A stretch of DNA of 7,553 nucleotides from an uncultured Oscillospiraceae bacterium (GTDB lineage: Bacteria; Bacillota; Clostridia; Oscillospirales; Acutalibacteraceae). The notes under the pieces were generated by a model that ran no database searches, was not told the DNA's origin, and saw only the letters and a list, made by a program, of their open reading frames with translations. Location of the stretch: positions 1 to 7,553 of the forward strand of contig URRK01000077.1 in assembly GCA_900550315.1 (NCBI GenBank). Reading direction: 5' to 3'. Below are positions 1-6,538 of the stretch, in pieces. The position numbers and the translations under genes are program-made. Within the stretch, counting starts at the first letter, position 1, and the number at the start of each line of letters is the position of its first letter.

Positions 1-661
1 CGGCAGAAAAGCTAAAAAACTGGGCCGTAATTTTTTGCCCCAGCGCTTGCGGGCTGCCGGCAAAGTTTAAAAGCCCGTCGCAAAGCAGCTTGCTGTGAAA
101 AAATAAATCGCTTTGGTCTATTATTTCAACGGCCTTTAAAATGCAGTCGGCGTCGCCGGTGGTGTAAAGCGCCTGCATGGCGTTTTCGCGGCAGTAAATG
201 CTGGGTTCATTCAGCATATTCAGCAGGGCGCCCTCCAGGCTTGGAAACACCCGGTAGGCAATTACCCGGTATTTTTTAATAATGTAGGGGAAATAGGCCG
301 CCTCCATACGGTTTTGCCGGGTGTAATAAGCCATAAGCGAAAGGAACACCTGATCCAGCTCCCGCAAATAACGCCGAATCTCTTTAGGGTGGGTAAGGTA
401 TTCCGCCTGTAACATTTGGTCAAAGGCCGCCATGTTGCCAACCTTTCGCAGCTTTCGGCTTAAATAAAGCTTGTGCTTTTCGGCAACCGCGGCGTTATTT
501 TCTATTTGCTTTAGCTGGGAAAGCACCCGAAACCGCAGGCTTTTGCTAACCTTTTCGGCTTTTTGCTCGCCGGCCCGAAACAAAAGGGCGGTTACAATGT
601 TAAAAACAATCATAGCGGCGCAAACAAAAAGGTAAATGTAAAGCATCAGCTCTACTTTCAT
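1..661 (-). CDS. Membrane-anchored HEAT-repeat protein, 3' end missing (partial)
   Basis: My translation from the ATG at 661-659 stays open for 220 codons to the left edge, so the C-terminus is outside the window. Residues ~5-28 form one hydrophobic segment (LMLYIYLFVCAAMIVF onward), a likely N-terminal membrane anchor. Next comes a charged, helical region (~30-110). Residues ~142-183 look like a HEAT/armadillo helical pair (NEPSIYCRENAMQALYTTGD). HEAT solenoids are protein-binding scaffolds; no catalytic motif is visible. The start is well supported: AAGGAGG lies 7 bases upstream, and the ATG overlaps the TGA of the glycosidase-like gene (ATGA), implying translational coupling. Its position at the end of an envelope-polysaccharide gene set suggests it scaffolds a membrane synthase or export complex. 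That role is inference. The HEAT call is moderately sure; the function is unknown. Confidence 0.75.
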   Translation of the reverse strand, partial: MKVELMLYIYLFVCAAMIVFNIVTALLFRAGEQKAEKVSKSLRFRVLSQLKQIENNAAVAEKHKLYLSRKLRKVGNMAAFDQMLQAEYLTHPKEIRRYLRELDQVFLSLMAYYTRQNRMEAAYFPYIIKKYRVIAYRVFPSLEGALLNMLNEPSIYCRENAMQALYTTGDADCILKAVEIIDQSDLFFHSKLLCDGLLNFAGSPQALGQKITAQFFSFSA

Positions 662-2862
662 GGGGTTGCCTCCTTAGTCCAGTAGCTTTGCAAAATGTAG
701 TAAGAGCTTTTTAGCCGCTCGTGGGCGGTAACCTTGTTGTTCCAGCCCTTTAGGCTAACCGGCGCTAAGCTGTACCGCCGGTTTAAGTTGGCGCTATTGT
801 TGCCGCCGCCCGAAACCAGCCCCACATACATTTTGTTAATTTTAATAAAATCTACGCCGTAGTTGCCGCTGTAGTAATCGTCGTGGATTTGCATGCGTGA
901 CGGGTCGGCAAAATTTAAAAGCTGCCATGGCAGTTTTAGCTCAATGTAATCCCCCGCGTGCATAAAATCGGCAAGAGAATTAAATTCTGCACTTTTGGGG
1001 TTGGCATTGCCGTAGGTTAGCTTGCCCGTTTCAAAAACCTCGGCGGTGGCGTTTAGGTTGTTATACAGCAGCGGCGTAGCCGTTTGCAAAATCATATCAA
1101 TATTCACAAATTTTGGAGAGGTTTTTGCCGGAATATTTCCTTTAATATAAGTATTAAAATTATACACATTCACCGCGTAGGTGGAGCGCAGCGATTCGTA
1201 CCGCTCCTGCACCTGCACCCGGCTGTTGTTTTTGCCGTTTAGGGTTACTACAAAGTCTACGCTGCGGTTAAATTTTAAATTGTAGTTTTGGCAAAAGCTG
1301 CTGCCCGTTTTGGGGGTGGTATCAATGGGCAAATACAGGGTATCTTTTTCAAAATTCAAGCCCCTTTTGTAAATTAAAAAGTAAAGAAATTTTTCGTCGT
1401 ACTTTAGGCTAAGGGCTTCGTTTTCGGCACTGTGCACCACATCCTGCGCGGTCCACTCCGAAATGTCGCCGTCTACATAGCAAACCGATTGCTCTTTACC
1501 CGGGTCGAATGAAAGCAGGCCAAAATACTGCTCGTTGGTTTGGTAGTCTGACCAATAGGGCGTTCGTTTTAAATTTACCGCGTACATGGTGTTCCAGGTG
1601 CGTTTAAACCACTCGTCCTGCCAGGTAAAAACGCAGCCGCCGGCGCAGTGGGTGGCTCGAATATCCTCAAAACATTCTACCAGCGCGGCGCCTTGATCTT
1701 TTTCAGAGGTGTTGCCCTGGTTGCGGCCGGTGTTTTGATCCCGCTGGGCCATGCCCCGGCCGGTAGAAACCCCAAACTCCGAAATAACCACCGGCATGGT
1801 GTGGTGCTTGGTTAAAAGCGACAAATACGCCTTATAGGTATTCAGCGCGCCGTCCTTTGTAATAAATTCCGAAAGGTCCGAAATACCAAACATCTGCCAA
1901 TCCTTTACATAGCTTAAATAATCGGGGTAGTAGGGGTAAACATGGTAGGAGGCAAACTGCCCGGAAAGAAAACTTTCGGTGGTTTTAATGTGCTCGGTAT
2001 CTACAACCGCGCACTTCATAAAATAATCGCGCACATTTTCGGGGTACTCAAACGGGTCGGTGGTTGGCCAGTTAGAAAAGGCAACCAACCGCTGCTGCTT
2101 GTACCGCTTGGTTTCGTAATCTATTACCTGATCCCCCACCATGGTCAGCATAGTTTCAAACGGGGTGGCGTTGGTATCGGTGTACATATACTTGCCGCGG
2201 TAGGCGTTTTTTTGGCTGTCGGCGCTGTATTTTTCGTCGGTGTAAACTACGGTTATATCCTCCCACTCTACGCCAAGAATGTACCCTATAACCCAGGGCG
2301 AAATATTTTTTAAATACGAACCGTGCCCGGCCGAGGCTATGCGCCCAAGGCTTATTTTTTTGTTGCCGTGAATAACATCTACCATTGTTTTGCAGTTGTT
2401 TAAAAAGGTGTTGTAAAAATTCTTATGGTAGGCATCGCGGGAGGAATTTTGCACATAGTCGTTTACCCAAACGCCGTGAATAAGCCACAAAGGGTTGGGG
2501 TTGTTTTTGTTGTACTCGTAAAACGCGTTATAAAAAGTGTCGTTCTGAACGGTGTAAATGCGCAGGGTATTGGCGCCCATCTCCTGCATTTGCCCAAACC
2601 AGCGCAGGTAGGTTTCCTTGCTAACGGCAAAATCGGTAGACCATTCGCCCGGCACGCCGGAGCCCAAGTTTACCCCCTTAACCTCAAAAGCCTTGTAGCC
2701 GTTGCCTTGGTTTAAGTAAATGGTTTTATCGTCTGCCTTTACAAAGGTGGTAACCGGCTTGTTGGGCGAAAGATCTACATACAGCCCACCCTTATAGTAA
2801 GCCGTATCCAGCACCAAGTAAACGGCAAGGAAAATGCACACCACTGTAATGAATTTTTTCAT
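658..2862 (-). CDS. Membrane-anchored TIM-barrel glycoside hydrolase-like protein with CBM9-like C-terminal domain
   Basis: This is a 734-residue protein. Residues 5-20 are hydrophobic after MKK, giving a signal anchor, so the bulk is probably extracytoplasmic. Residues ~57-440 read like a clan GH-A TIM barrel: KGVNLGSGVPGEW (62-74), a first strand ending in NTLRIYT (98-104), GYILGVEWED (193-202) where strand 4 would carry the acid/base, VVISEFG (358-364) with E362 as candidate nucleophile, and VFTWQDEW (411-418) near strand 8. The usual Asn-Glu pair of strand 4 is not evident; E199 or E201 could substitute. Residues ~460-700 begin with DGDISEW (464-470), typical of CBM9-like/DOMON-type beta-sandwich carbohydrate-binding modules. 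The start follows AAGGGG by 7 bases. The gene begins 13 bases after cotH stops and its TGA overlaps the next ATG. The likely role is cleaving or binding a cell-surface glycan; I cannot name the GH family or substrate. Confidence 0.75.
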   Translation of the reverse strand: MKKFITVVCIFLAVYLVLDTAYYKGGLYVDLSPNKPVTTFVKADDKTIYLNQGNGYKAFEVKGVNLGSGVPGEWSTDFAVSKETYLRWFGQMQEMGANTLRIYTVQNDTFYNAFYEYNKNNPNPLWLIHGVWVNDYVQNSSRDAYHKNFYNTFLNNCKTMVDVIHGNKKISLGRIASAGHGSYLKNISPWVIGYILGVEWEDITVVYTDEKYSADSQKNAYRGKYMYTDTNATPFETMLTMVGDQVIDYETKRYKQQRLVAFSNWPTTDPFEYPENVRDYFMKCAVVDTEHIKTTESFLSGQFASYHVYPYYPDYLSYVKDWQMFGISDLSEFITKDGALNTYKAYLSLLTKHHTMPVVISEFGVSTGRGMAQRDQNTGRNQGNTSEKDQGAALVECFEDIRATHCAGGCVFTWQDEWFKRTWNTMYAVNLKRTPYWSDYQTNEQYFGLLSFDPGKEQSVCYVDGDISEWTAQDVVHSAENEALSLKYDEKFLYFLIYKRGLNFEKDTLYLPIDTTPKTGSSFCQNYNLKFNRSVDFVVTLNGKNNSRVQVQERYESLRSTYAVNVYNFNTYIKGNIPAKTSPKFVNIDMILQTATPLLYNNLNATAEVFETGKLTYGNANPKSAEFNSLADFMHAGDYIELKLPWQLLNFADPSRMQIHDDYYSGNYGVDFIKINKMYVGLVSGGGNNSANLNRRYSLAPVSLKGWNNKVTAHERLKSSYYILQSYWTKEATP
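669..675 (-). promoter_or_regulatory. Ribosome binding site of the HEAT-repeat gene
   Basis: The minus strand reads AAGGAGG, a perfect Shine-Dalgarno core, 7 bases before the ATG at 661. It lies inside the last codons of the upstream glycosidase-like gene. It fixes the start of the HEAT-repeat gene and shows that the two genes are translated from one message. Confidence 0.8.
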
Positions 2863-2869
2863 GCCTTTT

Positions 2870-2875
2870 CCCCTT
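2870..2875 (-). promoter_or_regulatory. Ribosome binding site of the TIM-barrel gene
   Basis: The minus strand reads AAGGGG 7 bases before the ATG at 2862. It is a weaker match than the other sites in the window. It falls in the 13-base space after the cotH stop codon, too short for a promoter, so the two genes should share a transcript. Confidence 0.5.
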
Positions 2876-4363
2876 TTAATTTGCGTTTTCTAAAAACTTT
2901 TTAATTTTAGAGTCTTTAGAATATTGTTTTACGCTTTCAATGTTTTCATCTAACCACTGCGTGCGGGTTGCCAAAAAGCTTTTCATTTGCTCTACCGCCT
3001 GCTTGTAAGAGCGGGCGTTGCGCCCGGTAGGCTTTAACACATCATATTCCTGCTGAAAGGTGTAGCCCCAAACGCTAAAATTGCGGTCAATAGCGGGGCC
3101 TAAATACTTAATGCACGAATCAATGTAGTTATTTAAATAATCAACATTAAAATAGGTTTTGCGCAGCTCGTAATACCGGTTTACAATTTTTTCGGTAAAA
3201 GCTTCGTCCTTCATTAACATAATAAACCAAAGGCAATTTTGCATTTCAATGCGGCTGGACTCTATTTGGGATTGCTGATAGTTGTCGCAAGCGGAGTTAA
3301 AATCCCAAATGCACATACGAAACTTGCCGGTCATATCTTTGTAAATGTAGGTGGAAAGCCAGCCGGCATCGTAATTGCAGGTCAGCTCGTTTATTAAAAA
3401 GTAATCTACAAAAGAGTCTACATCTATGTAAGACTCATACCCTACGCCGGGGTTGTCAAAATCGTAGGAATACAGCATTTTTTCAAACGCCGAAAAATCC
3501 TGCCGAATTGATTCGGTCAGCTGCGGCGTTAAATGCCGAGTACCGGGGTAGACAATATCAATAATATGCTTTCGGCGCAGCGCGTATTTGGTAAAGGTTT
3601 CAATGTTTTTTTGTTCGTTGCTGCGACCCCGGTCTAACCGCAGGGCGTAGCCGGAATAGTTGTTGTTTTTTTCATCTACCGAAAGGTTCAGCCGCGCCCC
3701 GTTTTTGCCCGCGGTAATGGTTTCAATCAGCACATAAACCCCGCGGTACTCGCCGTTCAGCAGCACCTCGCAAAAACGCACATTGGGCGCGTAATCCATA
3801 ATTTCGCCCGCAATGTTGTACCACATATAGTTGCGCATTAGGGTTTTATCAATAAACGGGCCGTGCAGTGCCCAGTCCTCGTGCGCGTCCATGCCCAGCA
3901 GCGCGTAGGGGTTGCTTGTGCCGTTTTTGTTAATTAACTTTACCGCGTACCCGGGCTTGCTAAAGCTGCGGGAGGAATTACCCCGAACATGAATTTCAAC
4001 GGCGCTTTCAAAATCGGGCGTGTTAGTTGGGTGGTTGTATTGCTTTTCGCTGTCAAAAACGCTGATTTGTGCCGTAATGCGGTCGGCCCCGTTGGCGGCC
4101 TTGGTGTAGCCAACGGTTTTTCCGGCAGCGTCTTTAACCGTTGCGCCGGGAATGGTAACGCCGCCGGTGTTTATGCTAATAATAGGCAAATGGGTGCAAA
4201 GCTCGCCGCCGGTGTGCGCTGTTTGGCAGGCGGCCTTTTGCGGAGCCTGTAAATGCTGGTGGTAGCGCTGGTGCGTATCTACCCCAAAAACAACCTGCCA
4301 GTTAATGCTGCCAAACAGCAAAAGAATCGCTAAGGCTGCCACGCCCGCTGTTTTATATTTCAT
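2876..4363 (-). CDS. CotH-family (atypical protein kinase-like) secreted protein
   Basis: This is a 495-residue protein. A hydrophobic N-terminus (residues 6-26) acts as signal peptide or anchor. Residues ~60-110 look like a small beta-rich leader, and ~118-480 match the CotH family (PF08757). Landmarks are HVRGNSSRSF (125-134) followed by K142, the region of the glycine-rich loop and ATP-binding lysine; WALHGPFIDKTLMRN (164-178); LNGEYRGVYVLIE (202-214); IDVDSFVDYFLINEL (313-327) followed by N330 and D332; and CIWDFNSACDN (351-361), the DFG-like metal-binding segment. Bacillus subtilis CotH phosphorylates spore-coat proteins, but relatives are common outside sporulation loci, near surface-polymer genes. 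The substrate here is unknown. The start at 4363 is preferred because AGGAGG lies 9 bases upstream; an ATG at 4367 gives only a four-residue peptide. The family call is firm and the role is inferred. Confidence 0.9.
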   Translation of the reverse strand: MKYKTAGVAALAILLLFGSINWQVVFGVDTHQRYHQHLQAPQKAACQTAHTGGELCTHLPIISINTGGVTIPGATVKDAAGKTVGYTKAANGADRITAQISVFDSEKQYNHPTNTPDFESAVEIHVRGNSSRSFSKPGYAVKLINKNGTSNPYALLGMDAHEDWALHGPFIDKTLMRNYMWYNIAGEIMDYAPNVRFCEVLLNGEYRGVYVLIETITAGKNGARLNLSVDEKNNNYSGYALRLDRGRSNEQKNIETFTKYALRRKHIIDIVYPGTRHLTPQLTESIRQDFSAFEKMLYSYDFDNPGVGYESYIDVDSFVDYFLINELTCNYDAGWLSTYIYKDMTGKFRMCIWDFNSACDNYQQSQIESSRIEMQNCLWFIMLMKDEAFTEKIVNRYYELRKTYFNVDYLNNYIDSCIKYLGPAIDRNFSVWGYTFQQEYDVLKPTGRNARSYKQAVEQMKSFLATRTQWLDENIESVKQYSKDSKIKKFLENAN

Positions 4364-4372
4364 TCATTGGCA

Positions 4373-4378
4373 CCTCCT
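4373..4378 (-). promoter_or_regulatory. Ribosome binding site of cotH-like gene
   Basis: The minus strand reads AGGAGG 9 bases before the ATG at 4363 and 5 bases before another ATG at 4367. The upstream ATG opens only a four-codon frame (M-N-E-I-stop) out of phase with the kinase, so it decides nothing by itself. The 9-base spacing favours the ATG at 4363. Confidence 0.7.
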
Positions 4379-4428
4379 ACTGTGCAGCCGTTTTTGTATT
4401 TTTGGCGCTTACCGGGTTTTGCCCTTAG

Positions 4429-4457
4429 GTTATACCGTAGGCATTTTATTTTGTGTA
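4429..4457 (-). promoter_or_regulatory. Candidate sigma-A-type promoter ahead of cotH-like gene
   Basis: On the minus strand TACACA (4457-4452, 4 of 6 matches to TTGACA) is separated by 17 bases from TATAAC (4434-4429, 5 of 6 matches to TATAAT). The -10 box lies about 65 bases before the cotH ATG, leaving room for a leader with the AGGAGG site. The gap is A-rich on this strand, so chance matches are easy. A promoter here would explain why the only sizeable gap in the gene run precedes cotH. Confidence 0.3.
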
Positions 4458-4469
4458 TTCCCGGCCGCA

Positions 4470-4722
4470 CTAATTTCGGCGTTTTGTTTTTGCTAATGTG
4501 CTTTTATTTAATGTGTTTTCGGTTACCCCATTTTCTGTGCTTACCCTTTTGGCAGGCTTGCTTGGGGTGTATTCCTTTCGGCCGTTTGGCCGCTTGGTTT
4601 CAGCAAATGTATTTTCGGTTCCGACACTTTCAGCTGTTCCGTTTTCAGCTTTTATTTTAACCTTTATGTTTTTAACCGCTCTAATCTCAGCCGTTTATAT
4701 TTTCAGCCGCCCGGTTTTCAGC
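4470..4722 (-). repeat. Degenerate 15-base tandem repeat array in the deacetylase-cotH gap
   Basis: The minus strand repeats a GCTGAAAAY-like core with about 6 variable bases between copies. Clear copies begin at 4722, 4707 and 4691 (steps of 15 and 16). Four more begin at 4649, 4634, 4619 and 4604, at exactly 15-base steps. Degraded copies such as ACAGAAAAT and ACCGAAAAC begin at 4538 and 4523, again 15 apart, and GCCGAAATT begins at 4480. A second element, AATGTRTTTTCGGTT on the plus strand (4510-4524 and 4606-4620), matches at 14 of 15 bases. The first copy spans the deacetylase stop codon. Steps of 15 keep a reading frame, so this may be the remnant of a pentapeptide-repeat coding tail rather than pure non-coding repeat. 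Confidence 0.55.
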
Positions 4723-4731
4723 CCTCGTCAT
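4470..4731 (-). pseudogene. Possible frame-disrupted pentapeptide-repeat reading frame (A-E-N-x-x)
   Basis: On the minus strand an ATG at 4731, overlapping the deacetylase end, reads M-T-R-AENRA-AENIN-G-stop. A one-base shift near 4695 would carry it into a frame open from 4694 to the TAG at 4470 (74 codons). That frame reads with a five-residue rhythm: AEIRA, VKNIK, then AENGT, AESVG, TENTF, AETKR, and later TENGV, TENTL. The second frame has no ATG, GTG or TTG start, and no Shine-Dalgarno precedes the ATG at 4731. It could be a broken small gene, a frame-shifted C-terminal tail lost by the deacetylase, a sequencing indel, or non-coding repeat that merely stays open. I do not recognise any family. 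The rest of the gap (4364-4469) holds only the promoter candidate and the ribosome binding site. Confidence 0.25.
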
Positions 4732-6151
4732 GCGTTGCGGCGGCGTTTAAGTAATTTTTAACCGGCACATTTACCATGCGCGGCAGCCGCCGCAGCACCG
4801 CCGATTTTGTATTGACCCCTGCGCCCAGCACAAAATAGTTGGCTTGGGTTTTGCGCTCTTTGCTGTCATCGCCGCCTAAAAGCAGCTTATACCCGCTTGC
4901 AAGCCAGGCTTTATCGGCCGTTTCGGAGCGCTTGGAGTAGGGGTAGGACATTGCCACGGCCGGCTGTACCGAATGTTTTTTTAAATTTTGGTTAAAAACG
5001 GAAAAATCGGCCTGAGCCACCGGCAAAAAGCTTTCGTACTTTTCGCCCTCGGCGCAGTTGGCGCCCGCGCGGCCGGACTGCGAAAAAACGTGTAAATTTT
5101 GCGTGTGACTGATCATTTCCACCGTGCCGGTGTTGGCCATTTCGGCAATTTCGCCCCAGGTGCAGTAGGGCGCGGCGCTTTTTCCCCTGGATTCGGGGTT
5201 ATTGGTAGCGCTATCAATTTCGTAGCCAATTAAAGCCAACGAAAGGGTAGCGCCGTACTTTTTAAGCAGCGGGTAGGCGTTTTTGTACACGCCGTACTTG
5301 CCGTCGTCGGCCGTAAGCAAAATAGGCTTTGCGGGCAGGTTTTGGTTTTTGCCTTCCATATACTCGGCCAGCTGGCGGCAGGTAATGGTGGTGTAGCCAT
5401 TTTGCTTTAGCCAAATAAGGTCTTGCTCAAACTCGGTTTGCCAAATGGCGTATTCATCAAACGCTACGCCGGCGTTTAAATCGTTTTTTGTTACAAACTC
5501 GTGGTACATCATTACCGGCACGCGAAAAACCGTTTTAGCGTTTTTGCCGGTGGGGCAGGGGGCCGAAAAGGCGGTTTTTTGCTGCCCTTGCTGCGCTAAA
5601 ACCTTGTAATAAAACGGCTGGCCGTTTGCGGTTTCATCGTACCAAACGGGCTCGGTGGTGGTGCCAATTTGGGTGTAGGCGCCGTTTACGCTGGCCGAGC
5701 GAAAAATTTGGTACACGCAGTTGGCCCCGCCGGCCGAAAACTGCACCACAGTGGTGTAGCGGTCCATTTTTGTAACCGCGTTAATGGTCGGCGCTTTAAG
5801 CTCTACCCCGTTTTGCCCGCCCGAAACCGCCAAAGCAACCTCGTTGGTCTTAGCCCCGGCCGATTCGCTGTTGCCGCTTACAGCTGTTATTTTGTAGCGG
5901 TACGCTTTGCCGGGGGCGGCGGTTTCATCGGTGTAGGTTTGGGCGGTGGTGTCGTCTATAAAGCGGTAGCTTTCGGCGCCGCCCTCGCACCGGTAAATGC
6001 GAAAAAACTCCGGCGTTTGCACGGGTTGCCAGGTAAGGGTAATTTTTTTCCCCGCGGCGGCTACGGCCTTTTGGGGCGCAGCGGGGGCGGCGCTTTTACA
6101 ACCACACAGGGCCAGAGCCAAAACCACAGCCACAGCAACAATTTTTTTCAT
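4718..6151 (-). CDS. Lipoprotein polysaccharide deacetylase (CE4/NodB) with two FN3-like domains
   Basis: This is a 477-residue protein. Residues 1-18 form a lipoprotein signal (MKKIVAV..., ending LCGC with C18 as the likely lipidated cysteine), followed by an Ala/Pro-rich linker. Two fibronectin-III-like domains occupy ~36-110 and ~118-198 (FRIYRCEGG...YRYKITAVSG; YQIFRSASVNGAY...FYYKVLAQ). The NodB domain covers ~210-470: VPVMMYHEF (211-219), TADDG (280-284, a variant of TFDDG that keeps both aspartates), H349-T350 with H354 as the second metal histidine, and MSYPYS (401-406). The five-residue H349-H354 spacing matches PgaB/IcaB-type deacetylases rather than the four-residue spacing of classic NodB. 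It should remove N-acetyl groups from an extracytoplasmic aminosugar polymer. Its ATG directly abuts the upstream TAA with GAGG 11 bases ahead, so translation is probably coupled. The domain call is firm and the substrate is inferred. Confidence 0.88.
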   Translation of the reverse strand: MKKIVAVAVVLALALCGCKSAAPAAPQKAVAAAGKKITLTWQPVQTPEFFRIYRCEGGAESYRFIDDTTAQTYTDETAAPGKAYRYKITAVSGNSESAGAKTNEVALAVSGGQNGVELKAPTINAVTKMDRYTTVVQFSAGGANCVYQIFRSASVNGAYTQIGTTTEPVWYDETANGQPFYYKVLAQQGQQKTAFSAPCPTGKNAKTVFRVPVMMYHEFVTKNDLNAGVAFDEYAIWQTEFEQDLIWLKQNGYTTITCRQLAEYMEGKNQNLPAKPILLTADDGKYGVYKNAYPLLKKYGATLSLALIGYEIDSATNNPESRGKSAAPYCTWGEIAEMANTGTVEMISHTQNLHVFSQSGRAGANCAEGEKYESFLPVAQADFSVFNQNLKKHSVQPAVAMSYPYSKRSETADKAWLASGYKLLLGGDDSKERKTQANYFVLGAGVNTKSAVLRRLPRMVNVPVKNYLNAAATHDEG

Positions 6152-6523
6152 TTAATTTGAAACCTCATCGTTTTGCATTACTAAGTTTACATACTCAATA
6201 TTCTCCAGCCGGTAAATGCTGTCGGCAATATCGGTTTCGGCCTTTTCGGCTTTTTTAACCAGCCGCTGGGTCAGCTCGTAAATAAGCTCTACCGTTTCGG
6301 GCGTTGTGTTTTCTACCCGCAAAATGGCCTTGCCCGAAAACAGCTTATAAACCAACGATTTTATCATCGGCTGTTTAGAGCGGTCGGCCCGCACAATTAA
6401 AAGAATACGGTTATCGCTTTTAATGCAGCCCAAAATTAAAATAACCGCAAAAGCAAGCAGCACGGCAATAATGTAAACGGCCGAGCAAGCTTTAACTGTT
6501 TTTATGTTTTTTTGTTCTGCCAT
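6152..6523 (-). CDS. Single-TM small protein resembling the C-terminal part of DUF4956 membrane proteins
   Basis: This is a 123-residue protein. Residues 13-34 form one transmembrane helix. A soluble domain follows with alternating strands and helices: RILLIVRADRS (39-49), KAILRVENTTPETVELIYELT (split at 65-72 and 74-85), and IEYVNLVMQN (109-118). From memory this resembles the last helix plus cytoplasmic tail of DUF4956 proteins, which are usually ~200-230 residues and are often encoded beside CotH and VTC-type polyphosphate polymerase genes. The multi-helix N-terminal half is absent, and iorB ends only 15 bases upstream, so there is no room for it. The start has GGGGG 7 bases ahead. The stop touches the deacetylase ATG with no gap, pointing to co-translation. 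The similarity is a recollection, not a search result. It could instead be an unrelated small membrane protein. Confidence 0.6.
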   Translation of the reverse strand: MAEQKNIKTVKACSAVYIIAVLLAFAVILILGCIKSDNRILLIVRADRSKQPMIKSLVYKLFSGKAILRVENTTPETVELIYELTQRLVKKAEKAETDIADSIYRLENIEYVNLVMQNDEVSN

Positions 6524-6538
6524 TGTTATTCCCCCGGT

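Noticed and set aside
1942..2715. Plus-strand open frames at 1942-2313 and 2425-2715.
   Set aside because: They lie antisense within the well-supported TIM-barrel gene, lack ribosome binding sites and show no recognisable motif.
3989..4252. Plus-strand open frame antisense to the N-terminal part of the CotH-like gene.
   Set aside because: No Shine-Dalgarno site, no recognisable domain, and the opposite strand has clear CotH coding.
4579..4592. Perfect 5-bp hairpin CGGCC-AAAC-GGCCG (minus strand) considered as a terminator.
   Set aside because: It has no following T-run on the minus strand and the stem is very short, so it does not support intrinsic termination.
4470..4722. The repeat array considered as a CRISPR.
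   Set aside because: Units are about 15 bases, degenerate and lack unique spacers of 26-40 bases, and no cas gene is present.
4367..4761. Long open frames on the plus strand across the gap (4367-4660 and 4498-4761), the second rich in Phe, Leu and Val like a membrane protein.
   Set aside because: The plus strand is T-rich and A-poor here, so stops are scarce and open frames arise easily. Neither has a ribosome binding site, the second starts at GTG and runs into the antisense of the deacetylase end, and their pentad rhythm follows from the 15-base repeat.
5669..6160. 163-codon plus-strand open frame antisense to the FN3 domains.
   Set aside because: The Gly/Ala/Val-rich composition is the expected mirror of G+C-rich coding on the other strand, and the minus strand has a clear lipoprotein signal and domain structure.
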